From Bacteroidales bacterium (GTDB lineage Bacteria > Bacteroidota > Bacteroidia > Bacteroidales > UBA932): a stretch of 35,263 nt of DNA. The stretch lies in contig JAFTCB010000016.1 in the NCBI GenBank assembly GCA_017454905.1, positions 1 through 35,263 on the forward strand, read 5' to 3'. This document shows positions 14,474-21,996 of this stretch, piece after piece. Under the pieces are notes generated by a model that was given only the letters and a program-made list of their open reading frames with translations, was not told the DNA's origin and did no database searches. Positions within the stretch are counted from its first letter, which is position 1. Each line of letters starts with the position of its first letter. The translations under genes were made by a program, and so were the position numbers.

Positions 14474-15469
14474 TTAGTCGTTGAGGGAGAAGCGCTTGAA
14501 GGCGACGATCTTCGCATCCTTGTCGGCGGCGGCGAGTGCCTGGGCGACGGTCTTCTTGTCGTCGGCCATCTGGTACTCCTGCTCGGTCAGGGTGTTCTCC
14601 TTGAGGAACTTCTGGACACGGCCGTTGGCGATGTTCTCGATCATCTGGGCCGGGAGGTTCGCAGCCTTCTCGGCGCCGACGGTCTTGATGATCTCACGGG
14701 CCTTGTCAGCCTGCTCAGGAGTGATCCAACCCTTGGCGGTGTTGGACTCGATATGATCCTCGCTGTCCACGTGGGCAGGATTGATGCCGGCCTTCTTGAG
14801 GGCGGCGTCAACGGCCTTCTGGACCTGCTCTTCCTTGGTCTTCTCGATGGCGACCTTCTTCTCGTTCTCAAGCACCTCGGCCGGGCAGTCGTCCGGGGAG
14901 ATGGAGACGGGGTTCATGGATGCGACCTGCATCACGATACCCTTGGCGAGTTCTTCGGGAACTTCCTTGTTGAAACCCACGAGGGCGCCGAGCTTGCCGT
15001 TCAGCGTGTGGATGTACTGGGCCACGAAAGGAGCCTCCACGATCGCATAGTAAGCAAGGACATGCTTCTCACCGGTCTTGCCGGTCTGGGCCTCGACTGC
15101 CTCGGCCACGGTGTAGCCGTCAGCCATCTTGCAGGCCTTCAGGCCTTCGAGGTCGGCAGGGCAGTTGGCGATGGCCACGTCGGCGATCGCGTTGGCGAGA
15201 TCCTGGAAATCAGCGTTGCGGGAGACGAAGTCCGTCTCGCAGCCGAGGCAGACGAGGATCGCCTTGCCACCGGCCATGCGGGCCTTCACAGCACCTTCGG
15301 AAGTCTCGCGGTCAGCGCGCTTGGCGGCCACGAGCTTGCCCTTCTCGCGGATGATACCGATGGCCTTGTTGAAGTCGCCTTCGGCTTCCTCGAGCGCCTT
15401 CTTGCAGTCCATCATGCCCGCGGAAGTCATCTTCCGGAGTTTCATTACATCTGCAGCAGTAATTGCCAT
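14474..15469 (-). CDS. tsf: Translation elongation factor Ts
   Basis: A 331-residue EF-Ts, the guanine-nucleotide exchange factor that regenerates EF-Tu-GTP. The N-terminal UBA-like module (AADVMKLRKMTSAGMMDCKKALEEAEGD) and the core signature with CLGCETDFVSRN (the TDFV motif contacts EF-Tu) are clear. Length is normal for Bacteroidetes, which have a longer core than E. coli (283 residues). It follows rpsB after a 63-bp spacer holding a short palindrome. It ends the rplM-rpsI-rpsB-tsf series; palindromic repeats follow the stop. Confidence 0.95.
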   Translation of the reverse strand: MAITAADVMKLRKMTSAGMMDCKKALEEAEGDFNKAIGIIREKGKLVAAKRADRETSEGAVKARMAGGKAILVCLGCETDFVSRNADFQDLANAIADVAIANCPADLEGLKACKMADGYTVAEAVEAQTGKTGEKHVLAYYAIVEAPFVAQYIHTLNGKLGALVGFNKEVPEELAKGIVMQVASMNPVSISPDDCPAEVLENEKKVAIEKTKEEQVQKAVDAALKKAGINPAHVDSEDHIESNTAKGWITPEQADKAREIIKTVGAEKAANLPAQMIENIANGRVQKFLKENTLTEQEYQMADDKKTVAQALAAADKDAKIVAFKRFSLND

Positions 15470-15490
15470 AACTTTCTCGTTTTAAATATG

Positions 15491-15510
15491 TCCCGGGCCG
15501 GAGCCCGGGA
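15491..15510. repeat. GC-rich palindrome in the rpsB-tsf spacer
   Basis: TCCCGGGC (15491-15498) and GCCCGGGA (15503-15510) form a perfect 8-bp stem with a 4-nt loop. There is no U-tract after it on the minus strand, so it is more likely an mRNA-processing or attenuating hairpin than a full terminator; it resembles the other spacer palindromes. Confidence 0.5.
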
Positions 15511-15532
15511 TAATCGGTTTATAATGGAACGG

Positions 15533-16342
15533 TTATTCGGCCTCTTCGGCCTTGTCTTCGGCATCCTTGCCGCCCTTGCGGGCGCGGAGCTTGCGGGCTG
15601 CGGGCTTGGCGCCCTCTTCCACCACCTCTTCGGCGACCTCCTTGTCCTTCTCGAGCTTGCGCTCGTCAAGGCCTTCCTGGATAGCAGCACAGAGGATGTT
15701 CATGATGCACTCGATGGACTTCGTCGCGTCGTCGTTGGCCGGTATCACATAATCAATCGGGGTGGGATCGCAACAAGTATCAACCATTGCGAATACCGGG
15801 ATGTTGAGACGGTTGGCTTCTTTGACTGCGTTGGCCTCTTTCTGCACGTCGATGACGAACAGTGCGGACGGAAGGCGGCTCATGTCGCGGATGGAGCCGA
15901 GGTTCTTCTCGAGTTTGGCTCTCTGGCGGTCGACCTGGAGGCGCTCACGCTTGGCGAGCTTCTCGAAGGTGCCGTCCTCTTTCATCTTGTCGATGGTGGA
16001 CATCTTCTTGACGGCCTTGCGGATGGTCGGGAAGTTGGTCAGCATACCGCCGGCCCAGCGCTCCGTGATGGAGGGCATGTTGACCGCGGTGGCCTTCTCC
16101 TTGACGAGATCCTTGGCCTGCTTCTTGGTGGCGACGAAGAGGATCTTGCGGCCGGACTTGGCCAGCTGCTTCATCTCCTCGGCAGCCTCATCGATCTTGC
16201 CGATGGTCTTGTGCAGGTCGATGATGTGGATTCCGTTCTTCTGGTCGAAGATATACGGAGCCATCTTGGGGTTCCACTTGCGGGCCAGGTGGCCGAAGTG
16301 AACGCCTGCATCAAGCAATTCCTGGAAATTTGTACGTGACAT
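15533..16342 (-). CDS. rpsB: 30S ribosomal protein S2
   Basis: A 269-residue S2. Family motifs: the N-terminal FQELLDAGVHFGHLARKWNP, FVATKKQAKDLV, ERWAGGMLTNFPTIRKAV and the DVQKEANAVKEANRLNIP stretch with VDTCCDPTPIDYVIPANDD. The C-terminus has a charged Glu/Lys/Ala-rich tail of about 40 residues. In Bacteroidetes S2 and neighbouring small-subunit proteins lie near the 3' end of 16S rRNA. It is preceded by a 178-bp spacer with three strong hairpins, which suggests control separate from rpsI, and followed by tsf. Confidence 0.96.
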   Translation of the reverse strand: MSRTNFQELLDAGVHFGHLARKWNPKMAPYIFDQKNGIHIIDLHKTIGKIDEAAEEMKQLAKSGRKILFVATKKQAKDLVKEKATAVNMPSITERWAGGMLTNFPTIRKAVKKMSTIDKMKEDGTFEKLAKRERLQVDRQRAKLEKNLGSIRDMSRLPSALFVIDVQKEANAVKEANRLNIPVFAMVDTCCDPTPIDYVIPANDDATKSIECIMNILCAAIQEGLDERKLEKDKEVAEEVVEEGAKPAARKLRARKGGKDAEDKAEEAE

Positions 16343-16375
16343 TTTGTTTGTCTGTGTTTTGTTTTTTGCTAAACT

Positions 16376-16500
16376 GTCCCCTTGCGGGGTCTCTTTTCTT
16401 CAAGGCGGAGTAGCGGAAGATCCGGTCTCCGGCCTTTTCCGCAGCGTGGCAACTTCCCATCTCGACCCTCACGGGCACCGGAAGTTTAGAACCACGGCTG
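16376..16500 (-). promoter_or_regulatory. Structured leader before rpsB (candidate ribosomal-protein leader)
   Basis: Three stem-loops lie in the spacer. Farthest from rpsB: 16445-16449 pairs with 16492-16496 (CGTGG/CCACG), inside it 16453-16457 with 16480-16484 (CTTCC/GGAAG), inside that 16466-16468 with 16473-16475. Middle: 16413-16418 with 16437-16442 (GCGGAA/TTCCGC) enclosing CCGG/CCGG. Nearest: 16378-16381 with 16386-16389. No -7 box is seen between rpsI and these stems, so the leader is probably intercistronic. Feedback by S2 is inference. Confidence 0.5.
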
Positions 16501-16520
16501 TACCGTAAAACGGGCAGTAA

Positions 16521-16910
16521 CTAACGTTTACTGAACTGGAAGCGGCGGCGTGCACCCGGCTGACCCGGCTTCTTGCGCTCGACCTCGCGTGCATCGCGGG
16601 TGAGGAAACCGGCGGCCTTGAGCGCAGAACGGTAAGCTTCACGGTCCAGCTCGCTGAGGGCGCGTGCGATACCGAGACGGATGGCCTCAGCCTGACCTTT
16701 GGTGCCACCACCGACGATGGTGACCTTCACGTCAAACTGACCCTGCGTAGCGGTAACTTCGAACGGCTGGTTCACGATGTAGCGGAGGGACTCGAGAGCG
16801 AAGTAGTTCTCGAGGGGACGTCCGTTGACCGTGACATTGCCTGCACCGGGAGTGAGATAAACGCGAGCGACGGCTGCTTTACGTCTTCCAAGGGCGTGTG
16901 TTTGTTCCAT
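16521..16910 (-). CDS. rpsI: 30S ribosomal protein S9
   Basis: A 129-residue S9. Visible family features are [27 protein letters not shown], the [19 protein letters not shown] core and the basic tail ending [13 protein letters not shown], whose last residues reach the P-site tRNA. It begins 9 bp after the rplM stop, the conserved L13-S9 pair. Normal length. Confidence 0.97.
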   Translation of the reverse strand: MEQTHALGRRKAAVARVYLTPGAGNVTVNGRPLENYFALESLRYIVNQPFEVTATQGQFDVKVTIVGGGTKGQAEAIRLGIARALSELDREAYRSALKAAGFLTRDAREVERKKPGQPGARRRFQFSKR

Positions 16911-16919
16911 TTGCTCTGT

Positions 16920-17372
16920 TTAAATTTCGTCCAACTTGATAACTTGAGGGTTCTGGGCCTGATGCGGATGCTCCGGACCTGCATAAACGAACAGGTTGCC
17001 GAGGAGGTCAGCACCAAGACGGGTCTTGGGGAGCATACCCTTCACTGCTCTCCTGACGAGTTCGGCGGGCCGCTTCTCGAGGATCTCCTTCGGGGTCGTG
17101 AACCGCTGTCCGCCGGGATATCCGGTGTAGCGGGTGTAGACCCGGTCGGTCATCTTCTTGCCGCTGAGGGCGACTTTCTCCGCATTGACGACGATGACGT
17201 TGTCACCGCAGTCCACGTGCGGGGTATAACCCGGCTTGGTCTTGCCACGGAGGACAAGCGCCACGCGGGAAGCGAGACGACCAAGTGCGAGATCAGTCGC
17301 GTCAATGACGACCCACTTCTTGTCTACTGTCGCTTTGTTAAGCGAAACAGTTTTGTAGCTTTGTGTGTCCAC
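16920..17372 (-). CDS. rplM: 50S ribosomal protein L13
   Basis: A 150-residue L13 with the expected KWVVIDATDLALGRLASRVA, a YTPHVDCGDNVIVVNAEKV strand and YTRYTGYPGGQR. The family N-terminus MDTQSYKTVS is read from a GTG start at 17372; no ATG fits. Pairs with rpsI downstream (9 bp). A complete promoter lies upstream, and a hairpin with a U-rich tail lies between the promoter and the gene. Confidence 0.96.
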   Translation of the reverse strand: MDTQSYKTVSLNKATVDKKWVVIDATDLALGRLASRVALVLRGKTKPGYTPHVDCGDNVIVVNAEKVALSGKKMTDRVYTRYTGYPGGQRFTTPKEILEKRPAELVRRAVKGMLPKTRLGADLLGNLFVYAGPEHPHQAQNPQVIKLDEI

Positions 17373-17394
17373 TGTCTTGATCTTTAATTAGTTA

Positions 17395-17430
17395 ATAAAA
17401 ATTGCGATCCCTACACAAAATAGGGACCGC
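17395..17430 (-). terminator. Hairpin with U-rich tail: sdhC terminator and/or rplM attenuator
   Basis: On the minus strand a 10-bp stem with one G-U pair (17421-17430 with 17404-17413) and a 7-nt loop is followed by AATTTTTATT. It ends sdhC transcripts, but it also lies downstream of the rplM -7 box (17430-17437), so most of it is within the rplM leader too. Confidence 0.6.
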
Positions 17431-17461
17431 AAAGGTAGGAATTTTATTCTGAAAAAACAAA
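17430..17461 (-). promoter_or_regulatory. Promoter of rplM-rpsI(-rpsB-tsf)
   Basis: TTTG (17458-17461) and TACCTTTG (17430-17437) on the minus strand are 20 bp apart, a complete Bacteroidetes consensus. The leader to the GTG at 17372 is about 55 nt. Confidence 0.75.
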
Positions 17462-17466
17462 CAGGA

Positions 17467-18204
17467 CTACAGCGTGGCGCCCCAGCCCCAGTTGGCCTGC
17501 CAGAAAGCGTTGACCGCGGTGGCGACGAACATGAGGACGATCAGGGTGGCGACGATCACGCCGATCACCTTGACGCGCTTGAACCAGGTCTTGCCATTCC
17601 AGCCGACGGTCTGGAACATGCTCCAGAAGCCGTGCACGAGGTGGAACCACAGCGCGCAGAACCACAGAAGGTAGATGGCGAGGATCCACCAGTTGCCGAA
17701 GGTCGTAACCAGCAGATAGTACGGGTTGTTCTCGAAAGTACCGATGCCGAACATCTCCGGGAGCTGCATCTTGGCCCAGAAGTGGGTCAGGTGGAAGAAC
17801 AGCACGCCGAGGATCACGATGCCGAGCACGAGCATGTTCTTGGCGGACCAGGAATCGACGGCAGCCTTGCTGGCCACTTCGTAACGCTTCCAGCCGCCGC
17901 GGGCCTTGATATTCTCATAGGTCAGCCAGCAACCGTAGATGATGTGGACCAGGAAACCGAGCGCGAGGATCGGGACCATGATGTCGATGACGGGCGTGGA
18001 CATGAAGTCGCAGCCGAGTTTGAACAGGCCGTCGCCCTTGCTGAACAAGGCCTCATCGGCAGCGGCGAGGCCGAACTTGCCGGTGAACGAGTCGATGACG
18101 GAGAAGAAATTGATCGTCCCGTGGAGGAGGAGGAAAATGATCAGGAAGGCTCCACTCACCGCCTGGATGAATTTCTTGCCGATAGAAGAGTTGAATATAA
18201 ACAT
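17467..18204 (-). CDS. sdhC: Succinate dehydrogenase/fumarate reductase cytochrome b subunit
   Basis: A 245-residue membrane protein of the b558 family (five helices, di-heme) that anchors the SdhA/SdhB or FrdA/FrdB catalytic subunits and passes electrons to or from the quinone pool. Likely heme-ligand histidines sit in LLLHGTINF, GFLVHIIYG, FFHLTHFW and LWFHLVHGFW. Length is usual for the family. It is followed not by the A and B subunit genes, as in most Bacteroidetes, but by the rplM promoter, so it is a solitary gene with its own promoter (18234-18241) and terminator. The catalytic subunits must be encoded elsewhere. Confidence 0.88.
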   Translation of the reverse strand: MFIFNSSIGKKFIQAVSGAFLIIFLLLHGTINFFSVIDSFTGKFGLAAADEALFSKGDGLFKLGCDFMSTPVIDIMVPILALGFLVHIIYGCWLTYENIKARGGWKRYEVASKAAVDSWSAKNMLVLGIVILGVLFFHLTHFWAKMQLPEMFGIGTFENNPYYLLVTTFGNWWILAIYLLWFCALWFHLVHGFWSMFQTVGWNGKTWFKRVKVIGVIVATLIVLMFVATAVNAFWQANWGWGATL

Positions 18205-18233
18205 CGTGTTTGGATTTATTCCGGTCTAGACTG

Positions 18234-18241
18234 CAAATATA
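18234..18241 (-). promoter_or_regulatory. -7 box of sdhC
   Basis: TATATTTG on the minus strand, exact consensus, 29 nt before the ATG at 18204. It lies 9 bp from the -33 element of the divergent pyrH promoter. Confidence 0.6.
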
Positions 18242-18250
18242 GCCCGAATC

Positions 18251-18281
18251 TTGCAAGTTTCATAATTTTCCAATAAATTTG
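18251..18281 (+). promoter_or_regulatory. Promoter of pyrH-frr
   Basis: TTG (18251-18253) and TAAATTTG (18274-18281) are 20 bp apart. The -7 box lies 21 nt before the pyrH ATG at 18303 and overlaps an in-frame TTG that could be mistaken for a start. Confidence 0.7.
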
Positions 18282-18302
18282 TTTTCCACAAAGAAAACAC
18301 CT

Positions 18303-19001
18303 ATGAGAGTACTGCTGAAGCTTAGCGGAGAGAGCCTGGGCGGCCCCGCAGGCAAAGGGATTGACGAGAAATACCTCGTCCGCTACGCCCGGGAGATCGT
18401 GGACGCCGTCAAAGCCGGCCACCAGGTAGCCATCGTCAACGGAGGCGGCAATTTCTTCCGCGGCCTGCAGGGCGTCGGCAAGGGATTCGACCGCATCACC
18501 GGAGACCGGATGGGCATGCTCGCCACCGTGATGAACGCGCTCGCGATCGCCGGTGCCATCCGCAGCCTCGGCGTGGAGGCGGAGGTGTTCACCGCCACCC
18601 CGATGCAGCCCGTAGCCCACTATTATAGAAAAGAAGATGCCGTGGCCGTGCTTGAGCGCGGCGGCGTGGCCCTGATTGCCGGCGGCACCGGCAACCCCTT
18701 CTTCACCACCGACTCCGGAGCGGCCCTGCGCGCCCTCGAGATCGGGGCGGACGCCCTCCTGAAGGGCACCCGTGTGGATGGCGTCTATACCGCCGACCCG
18801 GAGAAGGATCCCACCGCCACCCGCTACGAAGAACTGACCTTCGAGAAAGCGCTTGCCGACAAGCTCAAGGTGATGGACCTGACCGCCTACGCCCTCTGCG
18901 AGCAGGGTCCCGTGCCCATCATCGTCTTCAATGTCGAGCAGGACGGCAACCTCACCCGCCTGCTTAACGGCGAGAAGATCGGCACCGTGGTGCACGCATA
19001 A
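18303..19001 (+). CDS. pyrH: UMP kinase
   Basis: A 232-residue bacterial UMP kinase (amino-acid-kinase fold) that makes UDP from UMP and ATP in pyrimidine nucleotide synthesis. Motifs: VLLKLSGESL at the N-terminus (phosphate-binding Lys), VNGGGNFFRG, DRMGMLATVMNALA, GTGNPFFTTDSGAALRALE and LLKGTRVDGVYTADP. I chose the ATG at 18303, which starts MRVLLKLSGE; the in-frame TTG at 18279 lies inside the -7 box. The gene precedes frr by 30 bp, a conserved pair. Confidence 0.95.
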   Translation: MRVLLKLSGESLGGPAGKGIDEKYLVRYAREIVDAVKAGHQVAIVNGGGNFFRGLQGVGKGFDRITGDRMGMLATVMNALAIAGAIRSLGVEAEVFTATPMQPVAHYYRKEDAVAVLERGGVALIAGGTGNPFFTTDSGAALRALEIGADALLKGTRVDGVYTADPEKDPTATRYEELTFEKALADKLKVMDLTAYALCEQGPVPIIVFNVEQDGNLTRLLNGEKIGTVVHA

Positions 19002-19031
19002 GACAGACAATAACCAAGTACGAACGAAGAT

Positions 19032-19601
19032 ATGTTGACAGACAGAGCCAAGGAAATCCTGGACCAGACCGGTTCCAAGATGCAGGAAGCCCTCAACTTC
19101 CTCGAAGAAGACCTCAAGACCTACCGTGTCGGCAAGGCCAATCCCGCCATATTCAACGGCGTGACCGTCGACTACTACGGCACCCCCACCCCGCTTCACC
19201 AGGTCGCCTCCATCTCCGCGCCGGATGTCAAGACCCTCGCGCTGCAGCCCTGGGAGAAGAACCTCATCCCCAAGATCGAGAAGGCGATCATGGATGCCAA
19301 CCTCGGCCTCACCCCGCAGAACAACGGCGAAGTCATCCGCTGCACCGTCCCGGCCCTCACCGAAGAGCGCCGCAAGGACCTGATCAAGAAGGCCAAGGCC
19401 GCCGGCGAGAACACCAAGGTCGTGGTGCGCAACGCCCGCCGCGACGGCATCGAGATCCTCAAGAAAGCCCAGAAGAACGAAGGCATGTCCGAGGATACCG
19501 AGAAGGAAGCCGAAGCCGAGGTGCAGAAGATCACCGACAAGAACGTCAAGCACGTCGACGAGATCGTCGCCGCCAAGGAGAAAGAAATCATGACCGTATA
19601 G
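19032..19601 (+). CDS. frr: Ribosome recycling factor
   Basis: A 189-residue RRF that, with EF-G, splits post-termination ribosomes. Clear features are TYRVGKANPAIFNGVTVDYYG, TPLHQVASISAPD, LTEERRKDLIKKAKAAGENTKV and the C-terminal helix DKNVKHVDEIVAAKEKEI. Full length (family about 185). Upstream pyrH, downstream an exported unknown 5 bp away. Confidence 0.96.
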   Translation: MLTDRAKEILDQTGSKMQEALNFLEEDLKTYRVGKANPAIFNGVTVDYYGTPTPLHQVASISAPDVKTLALQPWEKNLIPKIEKAIMDANLGLTPQNNGEVIRCTVPALTEERRKDLIKKAKAAGENTKVVVRNARRDGIEILKKAQKNEGMSEDTEKEAEAEVQKITDKNVKHVDEIVAAKEKEIMTV

Positions 19602-19606
19602 CCACC

Positions 19607-20770
19607 ATGTCAGCAAAACGGATTCTCACCCTTGCTGCCGCCTGCATCCTGTTGCCGGCGGCAGTTTTCGCCCAGACGGAGCAAGAATGCGAGTTCTTCC
19701 GCATCCGCCTGGAGACCCTGCTGGACGACTTCTACGATGACACGAAGATCGACCAGTTCGCCTTCACAGACGTGGACGGGGACGGACACACCGACCTGGT
19801 CCTGGCCAGCAACGACCTGCGCCGCACCACGGTTTACTCTTCCGCCCGGGAGGACAGCTCCCAGCGGCCCCTGGCCCTCACCCAGGAGATGGCGGCCAGG
19901 CTCAAGGACACGGACCAGACTTTCTATCAGCCGGTGTGCTATCTCCGGCAGAGCCTCGGCGAAGACGGGGAAGACCACCTGACCCGGCTTGCGCCCCGCT
20001 TCATCTGGAACGCCGGCTGGTCGGACGACTACACGACCAACTACTTCTCCTACTCCACCAGCACCGAGGAGCTGGAGTCGGACACGCAGCGGGACCAGTA
20101 CGACCGCCTGGTCTTCAAGAACCACGTGGGCAAGGTGCATCATACGGGCGTGGACATGCCCGAAAACGAGAACTATGAGGCAAGCCCCGTCTGGGTCCTG
20201 GACAACCCGGAAGACATCAAGACGATGTTCCGCGGCTACAAGGGCGGAGAAGCGGCCCCGCTCCTCTTCAAGGCCGGTTTTGAGCAGGACATCAACCTGC
20301 TGAAATTCTCCCGATGGAAGGCCCCCGAACCCGTCAAGACGGTGGGAGATGACATCAAAGACATCATCCTCTCCTACTACCGCGGCGAGAAGATCGCCGG
20401 CATCCGCTATGTCGCGGACTGTACGGACAACGAGCGCATCTGGTACCGGGTCGTCTTCACGCCCCGCAGCCGCATCGGCCACTATGCCCTCGTCTGCATC
20501 GCGGAAGGGTCCGTGGCCTCCGTCTGGGACGAATACGACGACCTGGATGAATTCGGCGCCGGCCCCTCCGACGTCTGGTACGGCGGCTCCCTGAAGGAAT
20601 TCTGGGGCTGGAAGGGCATCGAATTCATGGCCATGTGGGGCTCCCCCGCCGGCCTGGAGATCGCCGTCCGCTGGCACTCGATGGAGGGCACCCACTACAG
20701 CATCCTCCGCGAATACGGCGCCAAGATGGAAATCGTCCGCGACGGCTACGAGTACGTCATGGCCTACTGA
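19607..20770 (+). CDS. Exported protein of unknown function with a DxDGDG loop
   Basis: A 387-residue protein with an N-terminal signal peptide ending in AAVFAQ, no lipobox cysteine, so it is probably periplasmic. Near residues 48-62 the stretch AFTDVDGDGHTDLVLAS is a typical FG-GAP/VCBS-type or EF-hand-like calcium loop. The rest is rich in Trp, Tyr and acidic residues (YGGSLKEFWGWKGIEF) and matches no family I can name. The start is 5 bp after frr, so it is co-transcribed with pyrH-frr although it does not look like a translation gene. A two-tier hairpin follows. Confidence 0.75.
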   Translation: MSAKRILTLAAACILLPAAVFAQTEQECEFFRIRLETLLDDFYDDTKIDQFAFTDVDGDGHTDLVLASNDLRRTTVYSSAREDSSQRPLALTQEMAARLKDTDQTFYQPVCYLRQSLGEDGEDHLTRLAPRFIWNAGWSDDYTTNYFSYSTSTEELESDTQRDQYDRLVFKNHVGKVHHTGVDMPENENYEASPVWVLDNPEDIKTMFRGYKGGEAAPLLFKAGFEQDINLLKFSRWKAPEPVKTVGDDIKDIILSYYRGEKIAGIRYVADCTDNERIWYRVVFTPRSRIGHYALVCIAEGSVASVWDEYDDLDEFGAGPSDVWYGGSLKEFWGWKGIEFMAMWGSPAGLEIAVRWHSMEGTHYSILREYGAKMEIVRDGYEYVMAY

Positions 20771-20808
20771 TCCCGGGTAAAGCACCCGGATCCCCTGTAC
20801 AAACAAAG

Positions 20809-20849
20809 GAGGATGACTAATAAGTCCGCAGGACTTTGAGGTCATCCTC
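20809..20849. terminator. Bidirectional terminator between convergent genes
   Basis: GAGGATGAC (20809-20817) pairs with GTCATCCTC (20841-20849), and inside it AAGTCC (20822-20827) pairs with GGACTT (20831-20836). T/A-rich flanks follow on both sides. It separates the plus-strand unknown from the minus-strand lpxK. Confidence 0.75.
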
Positions 20850-20871
20850 TTATTATTAAACAAATACCGTT

Positions 20872-21996
20872 TCAGATCCCGGCGATCAGCTCCGCGAAGG
20901 TCTCCCGCTCTTCCTCCGTGAGGAAGTCCACGGTGATCGGGACCTGCAGCAGACGCTCCTTGACGGAGGCGGGCATGGCGCTGAAGTCCAGCAGGCGCTG
21001 GGCGTCCTTTTCCGTGGTGAGCACGGCGGCGGTCGGTTCGCGCTTGACCGCATCCTGGATGCGGTTGATATCGTTCCACGCGAAGCGGTGATGGTCCCGG
21101 AAGGAGAAGCGCCTGATGAGCTTGTAGGTGTCGGACAGATGCGCACGGAGCGGGCCGTCCCCAGCGATGCCGGTCACCAGGATGGCCTTTTTGGCATAGG
21201 TATAGCGGAGTTCAGCGGCGGGATACACGCCCTCCGGCTGCCCGTAGTGGATGGTCGTGAAGAGGACCAGCTGGCGGCGGCCCCTGGGGTTCATCGCATC
21301 GCAACTGGAGGGCAGATAGTCGGAGAATCCCGCTTCCTGGACGAATTTCGCTTTCGAGAGGTCGTCCAGCTCCGCCGGGCATTTGGTGACGATCACGGCA
21401 TCCGCGTCGAAGATACGCTCCGGCAGGTCGCGCAGGCGCCCCAGCGGCAGGAGCATGTCCTTGTGGACAGGGCGATTCCAGTCCACGAGCACCACGGTGC
21501 GGGTCGCCTTGAGTTTGCGGTACTGGAAGGCATCGTCCAGGACGATGTACTCGGCGGCCGGAAACTCCCGGTTCCAGCATTTGCGGGCCACCTTGGCGTC
21601 ATTCAGCTTGGCAGGATGCACCAGCAGGTCGCATCCCTCGACCCGGTCCTTGTCCACCGCAACGGTCACCGCCGGGAATTTCTTCTTGATCTGGAGCGGT
21701 TCGTCGCCGAACACTGTGGCCGTGCCGTCCGCCATCACCTGCTGGAAGCCGCGGCTGTCGCGCTTGTAGCCCAGGGAGAGGACGGCAAGCTGCTTGCCGG
21801 CCCAGGTCTCGCTCTGCTGCAGCATGCGGAGCACCATCTCCACGTGCGGGGTCTTGCCCGTGCCGCCGGCGGTCACGTTGCCGATGCAGAGCGTCGGCAC
21901 CTCCGCCGCGTTCTGCCTGCGCCCCGGCCGGGAATAACGGCGGTCACGCAGCTTGAGGACCAGATAATAAGGGAAAAGGAGGATCTTGTCAATCAT
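20872..21996 (-). CDS. lpxK: Tetraacyldisaccharide 4'-kinase
   Basis: A 374-residue inner-membrane-associated kinase that phosphorylates the 4' position of the lipid A disaccharide precursor. The N-terminus has a hydrophobic anchor (ILLFPYYLVLKL), then the Walker A variant GNVTAGGTGKTPHVE, followed by SLGYKRDSRGF, the AEYIVLDDAFQYRKL Walker B region and the C-terminal TTEKDAQRL motif. Size fits Bacteroidetes LpxK. ATG at 21996 gives the family N-terminus; the upstream TTG at 22008 is less likely. It overlaps the 3' end of dusB by 8 bp, so the two are translated together. Confidence 0.92.
   Translation of the reverse strand: MIDKILLFPYYLVLKLRDRRYSRPGRRQNAAEVPTLCIGNVTAGGTGKTPHVEMVLRMLQQSETWAGKQLAVLSLGYKRDSRGFQQVMADGTATVFGDEPLQIKKKFPAVTVAVDKDRVEGCDLLVHPAKLNDAKVARKCWNREFPAAEYIVLDDAFQYRKLKATRTVVLVDWNRPVHKDMLLPLGRLRDLPERIFDADAVIVTKCPAELDDLSKAKFVQEAGFSDYLPSSCDAMNPRGRRQLVLFTTIHYGQPEGVYPAAELRYTYAKKAILVTGIAGDGPLRAHLSDTYKLIRRFSFRDHHRFAWNDINRIQDAVKREPTAAVLTTEKDAQRLLDFSAMPASVKERLLQVPITVDFLTEEERETFAELIAGI

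Noticed and set aside
14360-16339. Long plus-strand open frame (659 codons) opposite tsf and rpsB
   Set aside because: It is the antisense shadow of two certain genes in high-GC DNA; the translation is low-complexity Leu/Gly/Asp with no family motif.
18279-18302. N-terminal extension of PyrH from a TTG start
   Set aside because: The TTG lies inside the -7 box, and the conserved N-terminus begins at the ATG at 18303.
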